Below are positions 27,430 to 40,700 of a stretch of 64,000 nucleotides of DNA, piece after piece. Each line of letters starts with the position of its first letter. Position 1 is the stretch's first letter. The notes under the pieces are model-generated. The model was given only the letters and a program-made list of their open reading frames with translations. It had not been told where the DNA came from and ran no database searches. Location of the stretch: assembly GCA_013398275.1 (NCBI GenBank), contig VZSE01000758.1, positions 62,368 to 126,367 of the forward strand, in the 5' to 3' direction. The position numbers and the translations under genes are program-made. This DNA comes from Promerops cafer. Lineage: Eukaryota > Chordata > Aves > Passeriformes > Nectariniidae.

Positions 27430-28333
27430 AAAACGATTGTATGCAGCCTGGAAAAGGACCTGCATTGTATGACTTGATCCCTGTGAGTCTGAAAAATAAT
27501 AATCTTGCCTAAAACCATATAATCTGGTACCAAGAATTACACTTGGCTTTGCAGTTTCTCTGTGCTGAATCAGTTCCTGGCCTTCCTTGCTGCTGATGGC
27601 CTGGCTGGACAGGCCATATCCTCCAGGGACACGGGCCATTGCTCCCCATCTCCAAAAAGGTGCTCTGCTGTTTTCATAGCCAGCCTCCTGCTGCTGTACC
27701 TGCACTCACAGCCTGTCAGGCTTTCACATTATCAGGCATAAACACCATGTGTACAAACATATTTGCTATGACAGCAGACAGGAAGGGATTAAGTGAGTGC
27801 TATAAAATTAACCTCAACATCAGTCAAAAGAAACAAAAGCGAAAAAGGAACAGGGTAATCAAATGCTCTTATGAGCAGGATATGCTCAAAATGATTTCTT
27901 CATCCCGTTATAAATGCTTAGAAACTGCACAGCCTCTCCAGCAGAGTGAAATTCTGAAGTGGTTTAATGGGCATGAGGAGTTCAGAGCTGATTATCCTGC
28001 TTCCAACCTTATCCTTTCACTGCATGAAAATAGGTAGTGGCAATTGACTGGTGTAAATTGGCTACTTTTAAAGCTGTATTTGCTGGCTTGGATGTGCTAA
28101 AAGTCTTTCCACAGAGTCTTCAAAGCCTGAATGTAATGTGGGTGGTTAAGGTGGGGATATATTGGGTTTCTTCAACAGAGGACAGTTCCAGTGTGTGTGC
28201 CCTGCATGCAGGAGAGCTGGGACCTGCTGTAGTTGGGCTTTACATCCCAATTACTGGAGAAGAAGCAGGGCTACTGGATAGTTTTTGGTCAGTCCAGACA
28301 AACTTCTCACTTTGTCTTTTCTTTTTCTTTCAG

Positions 28334-28742
28334 AACAAACGGTTCAGCATGTCAATCAAAAAGGAGGGTGCCCACAAGAAGTGGGCTGCCCTGAAGGAGA
28401 AACTCGGACCCCAGGACGCCGACCAGTCAGAGGCCAACCTGGAAAATGCAGAGCCAGAGCTGTGCATCCGTCTCCTGCAAATGCCCTCAGTGGTGAACTA
28501 CTCCGGGCTGAAGAAGAGGCTGGAGAACAGCGACGATGCCTGGATGGTCCAGTTCCTGGAGCTGTCTGGGCTGGACCTCCTCCTGGAGGCCCTGGACAGG
28601 CTGTCCGGGCGAGGAGTGGCCAGGATATCGGATGCCTTGCTGCAGCTCACCTGCATCAGCTGTGTGCGAGCGGTCATGAACTCCCACAAAGGCATAGAAT
28701 ACATTGTGAGCAACGAGGGCTACGTCAGGAAACTCTTCCAAG
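28334..28742 (+). CDS. INF2: INF2 exon 2: start codon and first half of DID
   Basis: The acceptor is tttctttcag at 28,333. The ATG at 28,349 is chosen because the protein then begins MSIKKEGAHKKWAALKEKLG, matching vertebrate INF2 except for one extra residue near the start. Its context is good (A at -3). Residues 1-131 form the start of the Diaphanous inhibitory domain, including the LCIRLLQMPSVVNYSGL and GLDLLLEALDRLSGRGVARI stretches typical of INF2. The DID binds the C-terminal DAD and restrains actin activity. The exon ends caag|gtgaga in phase 1. The frame is also open upstream, but that part is intron. Confidence 0.95.
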
Positions 28743-31700
28743 GTGAGAGGACATCTTCCTGCTTCATCCATCACGTGCAGCATCAGGGGGAGCACTTTCC
28801 TGTTGCTTGTCCTCCTGCCCTGCACCAGGCTAGTTGGAAGTGGTTGGTCACAACTGATTAATGAGATTGTTTTCTTCTTTAAAATAAAACTGCTATGAAG
28901 TCAAATTGCCACCCAGTGCTGTTTCCACACTAATATTGTCATAGTTAACTGAGAAGCTGGGGATAAACCCAGCCTTATCTGTATACAGGCATGAGAAATC
29001 TTCAACCCTTTGGCTGTTAGCAGACATTTGCTATTCAGTCTTTGAGAGCCCCAGGGGCAGAGGAGAGGAACTGAAAGGGCTTGGAGTCTTGTAGCCTGTA
29101 AAGAGGAGGGAAAGTGGCATGTTTGGACTCAAGAGAGCCTGCTCTCTGTGCTGCTTGCTCTGCTCCTCCTGGAAGATGGTGGGTAACACCACTTACGTTC
29201 TCCTGCCATTCACTTGGCCCATCGTTGGCTTTGAAATTCATCAGGGCATCTCGTAGAACCTATTGTACAGCACTTAATGGTGCTGGTGCTGGAAGGATGA
29301 CTTCTGTACCCAGAAACCCTTATTAATAGCTTTTTAAAATGCATTTAGTCTGAAAGCTGACTTGCTTCCCTCTTTGAAGTCCCCTTCCTTCCTCTTCACC
29401 CTGTGTTTTCTTAGCCTCTATAAAATATGGACCAGGCATTTTTGTACTGTGAAAACAGGAGGGTATCCTGGGCTTTTCAGTGTTGGAGCTTCTTTGTGCT
29501 CTAATATAGGAAAAATAAGACAGCCTAATGCACTCCCTCCCAGCTCCCAGGGCTCACAGAGAAAAAGTAGTGCAAAAAGGGAATACATGGGACCCATTGG
29601 AACAATTGCTGTAACTCATATGCATACTGAGCTTTTCTGCAATAAAAATAAGAGTCATTAATTGAAGGAAATTGTTCATCTGCTGTTCTAGAAAATACCC
29701 ATATGTGAAAAGGGAAATAGATTTTGTGAGTGCTGAAAAATCTTGGCTGCTGTTGCAGCATGTCACTGGGACATGGAAAAGATGAATAACTACAAGCTGC
29801 ACCAAAATGCCAGCAGGATACCTGTAGCATTTACTGTTCCCACTAGAAGTTACCATCACATAATGCTATTGGGATGGGATATCTGTACATAAAGATATTT
29901 CTCTTCCCATCTTACATTGTAATGGGTCCCCTCCTTCAGTCTCTTTTCTATTACTGCTCATAATTCATGTAGCAGAAGACATTGAGATTCAGAACACTAA
30001 TGTCATTATAAATTCTGCTTTGTTTTGTTCTGTTTTTCCTACAGCACTTGACACAACTAATGTCATGGTCAAAAAGCAAATATTTGAGCTCCTGGCTGCA
30101 CTGTGCATTTACTCATCAGATGGCCACTCTTTGGCTCTGGATGCCTTGGACCATTACAAGGCAAGTGTTTGGTTGGAGCAGGGGGAATGGCTCAGCTTTG
30201 ATCCATGCAGACAGATCCATGTGCCACAGAAAAGGGTGGGAATAAAGTTTATTTTGCATTGTTTTGGTAAGAGAAGTAGGGGTTTATAAAGTGAAAGCTG
30301 TAGGAAGTTTTTTGTGGTCAGCGTAGGTCTGTGGTGCTGTTCTGTGACCTGTGTGGACAGATGACTGCCAACCACAAGGTGCTTTCTGGCAGCAAAAGCA
30401 CCACCAGATCAGCAGAATAAATGATGCCACATCCACAGGTTTCACTGCCCACGAGCTCAGGTACTTGCATCAGTTACCAGAAAGCACAAAGGGATCCAAG
30501 AGGTGTTTTCAGTGACTTTCTCTGCCCACTAGCCCCTGCTCCATAATGGAGGAGTGCTGCTTTTACCTGTGTCTTCCTGTCCCGTGCCCAGTGGGATAAA
30601 CTGAGGGTTTCAGATGCTAATTCCATCTGAGAGCCTGCACCACAGTCATGGGCATTTGTGTCTATAGAGACCATTCTTGTCATAATACCAGTTGTGTTAC
30701 CACAGAGCGTGAAGAACCAGCAGTATCGATTCAGCATCATCATGAACGAGCTCTCCAACACGGACAATGTGCCATACATGGTGACACTGCTGAGTGCTAT
30801 CAATGCCATCATCCTGGGGAAAGAAGAGCTAAGAACAAGGACACAAATCAGAAACGAGTTCATAGGTAAGGGTGTTTTTCACACCTTTCCCTGGAGGAAG
30901 TCAGTTACCAAATGGGTTTTTTTCAGATGTATCCGTAAGGTGCCTGAAGAGGCTTGGAAGCAAATATTAATTTTCTTCTTTCTTTTGACCTTTATTCTCA
31001 ACAGCCTTTCTGCCAACAGATTTTTTAAACTTTGCTGCTTTCTCATAGCTCTGATTTTTTCTGAAATCCCAGCAGCACTGTATCACTTGAGCTTCTTCAT
31101 AACATTTCTATAACCAACCATCTTATGTGGCCACATTTCCATATATTGCAACTACTTGTAAGAGTTAATAAAGTTTCTTCACTCTGTGTCTACTCAGTTG
31201 AGCCACAGAGGCTGTCCCATGGTTCAGAAGTTCTTTCCAGCTGTTAGAATCCCAGGCTCCTGGGTACCACTGTTGGGATTCACTTCACATACCGGGCGCA
31301 TCTGAGCTGGTGAGCCTGGGCTCCATTTCTCTCCGTGGAGATCAAGGAACATTTGACCATTTCAGACTGATTTGAGATATCTAATTTGGACTGAGGTCAC
31401 TTGTGCCTCAAAAGTGCCTGTGTCACTCAATAACCCCAGGTGAATTGTGCAGTGGTTCACACGGGTGCTGCAGGTGTGTGCTGTGGTGTCTCATCATTTA
31501 CCAGATGACTCTACCCACTTTGATAGATCCTTCTGAAGATATTTTCACTTTTTCTCTCTGCAAAAAGTGTTTATGAGCATAACATATATAAAGATCATAA
31601 CAAATAAGAACCAAGTGGGTCATAATGCAACTGTATCTATTTTTTTCACCTGCCAGGGCTTCAGCTGTTGGATGTTTTAGACAAACTAAGGTAAGGACCT

Positions 31701-34700
31701 CTACTTAAATTTTTTTTAAAATGAGATTCACAGTGAAGTAGCTGTGGAAACTTAATACTTATCCAACCTTCTGTTGTGTGAAGTGCAGTGTGCCTGGGTG
31801 GAGTGGACCATGCTTGTATGCACCCATTCCATGGAAGCTAGAGGCATTTGGCCAGTGTTAAGATGCTCTTGCCAACCACAGTGTCACGGGGACAGCTGTT
31901 GGCACAGATGGCATGCACAGAGGCTCTGGGCACAGATGGAGTAGCAATGTCCTCATTGAGGCTGTTTCAGACTGAATCTGAAGCAATGCTGTGGGCTCAC
32001 TGAGCAGCTCACTGCGTTCAACACCACTTCACTGCTGCTGTTGGTCCCAGAAGCCTCCAGCTAAAACAATTTACTAATGCATATCTGAATGTAATTTAAA
32101 AATTATATTCTATCAGAAACATCTGTGATAAATTCTAGAATGCAGTTTATGTGAGTTGCAGTTATCCATGTAACTAGAATTGCTCCATCCAACACTATAA
32201 AAATTAGGGAAGAGAAGATTTTAACAGAGCAGCAGCTGTAAAATTCTAACACTGAGTGGTCTTGAGAGTGCTGAAAAAGTCAGTTTTAGAGTGTCTGTAT
32301 TTTTTTAAATCCAATTTGAGTAGCAGAGAAGGAGGTTTTTCAAATAGAAACATCACTGGAATATTTTCAATTAGTCTTGACTTTAAAAAAAGAAGGTGGT
32401 GGCCTGGTTTCAAAAGGTCAGAATGCCACTCTGTTGTTGCAGCTCCAAGGAGAATTCCATGGCAAGCCTATACTGGGCCAGGTTATGCCATGAGAAGTCC
32501 CATTCCTTTGTATGTGTTGATTGTAGGAAGAGGTACATTCCGTTCAAGAAAGGATGCACTGATGGCATCTCATCCTTTATAAATCAGGCAGAGTTGGGTA
32601 CTTTCAACACCAACTGGCTGAGTCTGAGAGGCAAAGAGATAAAAGCCATTTAACAAAAACAGTCATCTGAAAATTAGTGAAGGGCTCTCCAACGAAAATG
32701 AATGCTGTAATATTGCAGAGACATCGAGGAGGAGGATCTGCTTATACAGTGTGACACATTTGAGGAGTTCAAAATAGAGGATGATGAGGAATTATTACGG
32801 ATATGTGACGGGATAAACATGAATGATCATCATGAGGTCTTTTCATCTCTCTTCAATAAAGTAAGTTGCCCCTCGCATGGGGTGTGAGGTCACACAAGGG
32901 CAAAGTTAATCCACTTTGCTTGGACCCAGCCTTGCTGTGACAGAAGCTGCTCTGTCTTCCAGGTGAGCCGCTCTCCAGTCTCTGTCCAGCTGCTGTCCAT
33001 CCTGCAGAGCCTGCTGCACTTGGAGCCATCTCATCACTCCAGCCTCCTGCTGTGGGAGTCCTTGGATGCCGTAGTGAACAGAGCCCTTTTACTGGCCAAT
33101 GACAGTAAGAATGACGTATCCGTCCAGCCTTGCACACTCCTCTTGTTTTCCCTTGTCCCATAAAAGTCTTTCCCCAATGTCCAGGAAATAATCCGTGGGA
33201 CTTGGTAAGAGCTGAACAGAAGCTGGGGCAAAGCTACACCTTCTGTATAAGGTCAGGTGAAGCTTCATCCATGTGGGTGGCCACATTTAGCAGTGGGCTT
33301 GGGATTCCCAGTTTGTTTTAATGGTTAATCCCTGATCTTTGGCTCATGAGAGTCAGTGGGAATCTGTCCTCACTGGCATCCTGCCACTGGTGCTGCCCTG
33401 TCTTGCTGGCAGGCCTGCTAAAAAGTGTTTGTGGGCTGGGCACATGGGAAGGAAATTGCCTAGAAGCCAAAAGTGTAGTTGTGTAAAGTGACACCAGGAA
33501 ATGGGCTCTCCGTGGCTCCAGATCTGCTGCTTGGTGAGGATTGAATAGCATGAACCAGCCTGTGGGCCTCGTTCCCTTCCCTGACCCTGACTCGTTTCTC
33601 CAGTCCAAGGGAACACAGTTGAAGAAGTCATTGAGAGGCTGCTGTCTATCAAAAAACATCCAAACAGGCAAAAGCGAGCTGAAAACCGCCTGTCTGGGGG
33701 CGCAGCTGGAGGTGTCCAGGCCGAACCAGAACCATGTGCACGTGCAGCTCGGTGTCCAGGGGGATCATCAAACCCCACCAGGGCCCCAGCGACATCCTCA
33801 GGGCCACTGGCTGATGAAAAGAAGATCTCATCCTGCCAGATCTCAGCCTGCTGTGCTCTGCCAGAGAAATTGAACCCTCCCTCCAACACTGCTGCCAACC
33901 CGGCACCTCCAGCCCCACCACCTCCACCCTCTGGCACAGCAGCCACAAACCCCACATCCCCCATGACAAATACACCTCCAGCCCCTCCACTCCCTGGCAT
34001 CCCTCCCCCTCCACCTCCATTGCCTGGCATGGGGGGTATTCCCCTCCCTCCTCCTCCTCCTCCACCTCCACTGCCTGGCATGGGTGGCATCCCTCCCCCT
34101 CCACCTCCACTGCCTGGCATGGGTGGCATCCCTCCTCCTCCACCCCCACTGCCTGGCATGGGTGGTATCCCACCCCCTCCCCCGCCACTGCCTGGCATGG
34201 GTGGCATCCCTCCCCCTCCACCCCTCCTTCCTGGCATGACAGGAGATCACATAGAAGCCGTGGTGGCCTCCCAGTACAGCTGCCCCCTGGGCTTGGGCAG
34301 GCCTCCCCACAAGACAGTGAAGACACCAACGCTGAGAATGAAGAAGCTGAACTGGCAGAAGCTGCCCTCCAACGTGGTGAGAGGTGGGTGCTTCTGGCAT
34401 GAAGTCACTGCTGCTTTAGGGGTGCTTTACCCTGCTGCTTTGGCTTCCCAGGGGAACAAATACTGTCTTACAGTTTGTCAGATGTGGTTGACTCTGTTTA
34501 GATACAGAACTTCCCTGATTTCCTTTACTTTTGACCTACAGAGCTGATATAAAAGTAACATGAAACTACTAATGTAATAGTAACTATTCCAACTGAATTA
34601 GTACTTTGGAATAGCTTGTTCATAACTAAAATACTTTGAACTTAAAAGAAGAGAAAGGGATGGGAATATTTTCCTAATTCACTATGACATGCCTTAGATC

Positions 34701-37700
34701 AGGCATGAATCACATCAGAATCTGAATTCCCCTGACTTTTATTACACAGCTCATCTCTGCTTGTATCTGGATATATTAAAGTCATGAGTAAGAGTGCATG
34801 CGAGGATCACATCACATATCTCTTGATTTTTGGGTTACATTTCCCTCTACTAGTGGATTCAAAGTGGAGCATGAAATGTGAGAAGCTCAGATAAGCTGTG
34901 TCAGCTTTGTCCTAGACAAGTAAGGCATCCACTGCATGAAAGTAGGCAGAGGTGAAATCTAAATAAGGCATGTCTTCAATCACAAGAGCAGTAAAATGTT
35001 GGGATTATTTTAGTAGAGGCTTCTACAGGCATGTTAGGGTGATGAATTTTTTAAGATACAAGAAATTGCAGTAGAAATTAATGCAAGCAGTCCTGTAGCC
35101 AGCATTATACAAGGAGACTTGAGTATAAAATGAAAAATGGAGAAGGATACAGTCAGAAAATGTCCGAGTTGTGCCCAGTTCCTCCGTTAGGATGCAAGGA
35201 AGCAAAAATAATATCAAGCAGGGGACTGGAATCTAAATGTCTGAGGTCCTTGTCATGCTAATCCAGTTTGCCCACCATGGAGGAGAACACAGTTTTGCAG
35301 GGAGGGATGGGGCTGCACAGCCTCTGTGTGCCCAGTGCTGCCTCCCCTTACCAGCTTTAATTGCCCTTCAGGCCCTTTGGATCCCACCTGTGGCACTTTC
35401 CCCTCCTCAGTAATGACCATTTATCCACTAATATGGATAAATATGTCATATTAAGAGACTAATACATCTCTTCTTATTTCATTCATGTTCTGAAGAGTGT
35501 CCCTGCTAGCAGCTCACCTTGCCCCAGGCGCCAGGAGCTTTCAGCTGTCCCTGCAGCCAGTCTGAACACTCTGTCTTCCTTTCAGAGAGCCACTCAATGT
35601 GGGCTTCTGTGAGCAGCAGCAGCGAGGAAACGATAGAGCCCAACTACAGCAGCATTGAGCAGCTGTTCTGCTTCCCACAGCCAACCCCCAAGGAGAAGAC
35701 AGCAGCACCAGTGAAGGCAGAGCCGAAGGAGGTGAGAAGGCCCCCCTCGTTTTTTCGAGTAAGGATCCCTGCAGACAGCTCATCTAATATGAGATATCTT
35801 CTTTTTCTTTAATGAAGATCACATTTTTGGACTCCAAGAAAAGTCTCAATTTGAACATATTTTTGAAGCAATTTAAATGGTAAGATATGGCCAGTTTTTG
35901 TGACAGTTGACAAAACTTTGAGCAGGTTTTGCAGTGTCTGGAAGGTCCTCACGAAATCTCTTCTAGCCAGTGTGCTTTGGTGGTTCATGCTACTAAATCA
36001 TCTGAACATTCTCCATGTTGTCCTACACTGTCTTTAAAATACTGAGTTTAGGGGTTTAATTATGTTTTTACATACAACTTCCCCACATGTTGGCAAAGGA
36101 GTTACATCTTTTTACAGATAAAGTTGTGGCACAGACTCTTAGGGCAACATGGACTGTGAGACACACCTGGAGGTCACATCCCTCCTCAAATCAGGCCCAA
36201 TGGACAAATGAAGAGTTCCATTTTCTTTTAAGATAAAAAAATGCTCAGAGACAGGATCTCAGTTGCAGGATTCATCTCTGGCCTTGAGTCATTTGATCAA
36301 GGCCAGAAATAAGATTTGAGTCATAGCAGGGATCCAGGTCCTGTTTCTAAGTTAATTGTGGGGAGATACTTTTCCTTTTGGATTATTGTGACTCTTTACT
36401 AGGGAAAGCATGGAGTGCTTGCACAGATAAATCTCTTGGTAGTGTGTGATAGTTGAAAAGTGGTCTTTGGTTGATGGCTGGCTCTGCTCCTCCTGCCTGC
36501 AGCTCCAATGAAGAGGTGACTGCCATGATCCAGAACGGGGACCGGACCAAGTTTGATGTTGAGGTTCTGAAGCAGTTGCTGAAGCTGCTGCCTGAAAAGC
36601 ATGAGGTCAGGAGGAAAACACTACTTGTGGTTCACAGAGCTGAACACGTAGTGCAGCCCTGCAGTTTTGATTCTTTATTTCTCATTAGATAGAAAACCTG
36701 AAGGCCTTCAAAGAAGAGAAATCAAAGCTAGCAAATGCAGACCAATTTTATCTTCTCCTCCTTCAGATTCCCAGGTAAGGTTGTTGGTCATGAACTTCAG
36801 CCCAGTCTGTTTCTTGATTTACCTCTGGGAAGTTTAAGTTTCTTTATCGGAGCCTCACAGACCAACACTGATGGATATAACTGGTGGATTCCCCCTTCCA
36901 CCTTGGAGCTATCCCTTGCCCTGTTACTCTTAGATGAAGGGCTCTTCCTGATCCAGCACCTCCTCTCCCTCTGAACCAGCAGAAGCTGGCCCAGACTCAG
37001 AGTCAGATCTGCCCAAGGAGGCTCCATAACTTAGTGAAAGGCAGTGCCAAATGCAGTGCCAAGAAAGGGAAACTCTTCTCTTTGCTGATCACAATGCATC
37101 AGCAGAATCTACATCCCTGCTGGTCCTCAGGGCCAGCAGCGGCCCCTCGCCTCCCTCCACAGGCCCCATCAGTGCTTTGGTGTGGATATGGTTGACAGCA
37201 GGGTTGTGGGGTGGCATGGGCTCGCTGGTGATGTGGGAAGGGGGCTGCTGTGCTGGCCGAGGTCCCAGTGCCTTTATGCAGTGAATCCATCTCCACCCTT
37301 AGCTACCAGCTGCGCATTGAGTGTATGCTGATCTGTGAGGAGACCACCGTCGTGCTCGACATGATTCAGCCCAAAGCCGAGGCCATCCGGAGGGCCTGTG
37401 AAGGTATAGATGACCTGAGCTTCTTTCTGGATCTGATTTAAGACAGGAAATTTTAACCTCCACAAAATTTCCCCGGAGCTCTGTAGTGTTACCCGCAAAA
37501 CTCCCCTGGAGCTCTGCAGTATTACTATTCAAACCCCAAAGAACTTGTGTGTGGTCCATTCACTGATTTGCTGCAAATGGGATCTCCACTGATGGTGAAA
37601 GCCCTTAACAGGACCAAAGATCATTTTCTCTCACCCTCGTCCCTTTTTTTCTGCAGCAGATGTATTCCTCTGAAACACTTTGAATGGTGAAGTGCTGGAA

Positions 37701-40700
37701 ATTCATCAGTCCTTTCAAAGGAGCTGAATTTAGACAGCAGAGCTGGCCCTGCTGCAGCTAATTCATCCACCCAGCATTATTTCCCAAATTAAGAACTTCA
37801 TACAGCAATTTTCTCTACTGCCAGAAAAGCCTACCCCAAACTTCCCCCGAAAGTAGCGATGCTTTAGTGTTTCCCTGCCTAGAAATGGAACCAGAAGAAA
37901 AAGGTTGTTATTTTGGGTTATAAATTGCTGATGCTCCAATATGGTGACTACACAGAAAGTTTATGCAATAGATTTTGGCTTCCTGTGGCAGAAACCTTTG
38001 GTCCCACTCCTCTGAGAGCAGTATGCTGTTCTTGGCACTGTCAAGTGTCACCTGTCCTACAGAGCCAGTTCCCCCAACTCCTGCTGGGGGTTTCTCCAGC
38101 TGGCATTACAGCTGTCTGCTGGGATAAATTGAAGCTTCCCCCAAAGTGACTTCCTAGCAGCCCAGTTGTTCTTTTGGAGCTGTTCCTGCCTCAAAGCTGA
38201 GTGCTTCAGGAAGCACAGCACCGCAGCACCCTGTCACAAGAGCAAGGACAGGGACTGTACTCTTCATGCCTGGTCGATAATCACCTCTGCCATGAGAGAC
38301 CAGCAACAGGGTGAGCATGTCTGGTTTTAGCAGCTGGCAGGTGATCATAGGGCAGTCAGAACTGGCTTCACAGCACAGCTAAATGAAGTTGGCAAGATCA
38401 AATTTGCAGCCCAGTTACCTTTGCCCACACTGGGAAACTTGCAAGGAAAGCAGGACCGTGATTGCTGTTAATGAGGAGGGTCCAACTCCAGGTTATTTGC
38501 CATTAGGAAATGAGAGACCAGATGTAAAGAAAGAAACGTGAGTCAACAAAGACTTTTACAACCCAAGGAACTGAATCTACGTAGAATCAGTTTCTCTGCT
38601 GGTTGGGCATTGGGCTGCCAAGCCAAAATACCGAATTTGATTTAGTGGAATTCAGAATCCCAATTTCTATGCAGTTTAGGAAATGTTCTGGTTTAACAGA
38701 CACTTTTGCTTGAAAGTCCCTTATGTTTTTCAGATCTTCTGACCAGTCATCGCCTGCCAGTCTTTTGTCAACTGATTCTCAAAGTTGGAAACTTCCTGAA
38801 CTACGTAAGGACTTTTTTGTCTTCTCCTCCCCCCATTATATTCTGTGAATGATCTCCTTTAGGGCTGTAATTTGGATGGAGACAGGAGTTACATCTGCTT
38901 TCTTTCTCTCTTGCAGGGAAGTCACACAGGCGATGCTGATGGGTTTAAAATCAGCACTTTACTCAAATTAACAGAAACCAAAGCCAACCAAACCCGCATT
39001 ACACTGCTCCACCATATTCTGGAGGTACCACTGCCAAGTCCTGCACAGTATGGAAGAGGGAGGGTTTTATCACAGATGAGACATTTCTCCTACTCTGCTG
39101 TTGGCTAATGCCACATGCTCATACTCGTGTTCTCCCTGGCAAGCCCCAGAGCGTCACAAGTCAGGAGCATTTGAATCACTCTGGTGACTCTGGTGGAGGC
39201 TGCTTGTGGGCACTGCTCCTTATTTTAAGACTTGCTCTGCTTCCCTCCAGCATCTTTTCCCATAGTGTCTGCAACTTCCTTTCATATTTGTGCAATCTGC
39301 ATATCAGCAGCTGCAAACCACAGAGCACGAAGCTATCCTGGCTCATCTGTACCCATTCAGCCTTTCTGCCTTTCCATGGACTTTCCCTTTTCCTCCAGAC
39401 TGTGCTCAGGCTTTTCATGCTTCTCTCCAAGCCCCCATAGCTTTCCTATTCCCTGCAATGCTGTTTTTATCTTTTTTCTCCATGCTCTGCTCTGCCACCT
39501 TCATTCATCAATGTCCCTTGGTTTCAGTTACGCATGTGCAAGCCCTGCTTTAGCTGGCAGTAGCTTCAGCAAGGACAGCTGTGAAAGTAAAGAATGCAAG
39601 ATTCAAGGCCTTTTAGTACCCTTCTGGGACCGTAGGAAGTGTCAGATTGCATCAAACCACAGTCCTGCCTCCCTCCATGCTCAAGAAGAGCTCTGCTTTG
39701 CTTTGAACTATGAGTGTTTCTGAGAGTTCAGCACTCTTCTATGTTTTTATAGCCAGGGGAAACGCCTTTCCTCTCTGGATGTGCAAACTACAGACAGGGG
39801 GGCAGTAGCAGAACACAGCAGTCATCCTTCCTGGGCACTTCTGCCCATGTGCCTTCCCCCCAGCTTCCCCTCAGCTCCTGCCACACACCAAATAACACTT
39901 CTTTCTCTCTTCCTCTTCAGGAAGTAGAAAACAGCCACAAGGACCTACTGGAACTGCCAAAGGATCTTGAATATGTTTCAAAAGCAGCAGGGTAAAATTG
40001 TGTGTCACTTCCTTTGAATTAAAAACAAAAATAAATCCCCATGCACATCAACAATGTACCAGAAATTAGGACACACACAGCTGGTTTAGAGATTAACAAG
40101 ATGGCATCTTACATAGTTTTAACTGAAAGATTTCGTTGATGAATGTTGAAAGTCCTTTAATATATAATAATTCCACTACAGCTGGCAACACTTAGGACTG
40201 AAATTTGCAGAGCAGCCAGTTAAAACTGCCTCCAGACCCTTCTGAAATGTGCACTGCCTTTGTGGTGGCAGGGGCTGGTGAAGGGCAGCTACCCAGAAGC
40301 ATTTCTGAAGTACCTCCAGGCAGGGAAAGTGAGCTAATGCTGAGCACGGCGGGTGGAGAAGAGCCTTTTGAATGGGTGGACTTTTTTGGCATTCATGTAC
40401 CCAATACACAGAATCGTAGGTAGGCCTGGCAGCCTTTCCATGAGTGCTTTGGAGGGAAGCAGTTTTCCATGAGCTTGGACTGTATAGAGAGTGCAGAGCG
40501 CAGGGTTCAGTTCAGTGAAGTGGTGGGAAGCAGTGGGGTGACCACAGCACCAGTTCAGACTTGTGCACTCCTTGGTCAGCTCAAGATGCTGGAGTGTCAG
40601 CTAACGGCAGGGCTCTCTGTGATTTCAGAATTAATCTCGATATTATACGCACGGAGTCCGGTACCAATTTAAAGAAGTTGCTGGAGCTTCAGCGGAAAGT

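Larger units (their letters stand above)
10084..28333 (+). other. INF2: INF2 intron 1 (about 18.2 kb)
   Basis: This is bounded by the donor at 10,084 (gcg|gtaagg) and the acceptor at 28,331-28,333 (tctttttctttcag). No coding exon of any recognised family lies inside. It contains the 44-bp minisatellite, a (TTTA)n microsatellite at 15,003-15,040, a 23-base T run at 22,345-22,367, two adjacent CR1 tails at 24.4-24.8 kb and a tRNA-derived SINE at 27.3 kb. Long first introns commonly carry enhancers; I cannot point to a specific one. Confidence 0.65.

Noticed and set aside
28037..28348. Open frame extending INF2 exon 2 upstream
   Set aside because: A strong acceptor at 28,333 and loss of homology before MSIKKEG show that the upstream part is intron.
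33353..34237. 294-residue Gly-rich minus-strand open frame
   Set aside because: It is the antisense of the INF2 FH1 proline repeats; glycine runs are the reverse complement of proline codons.
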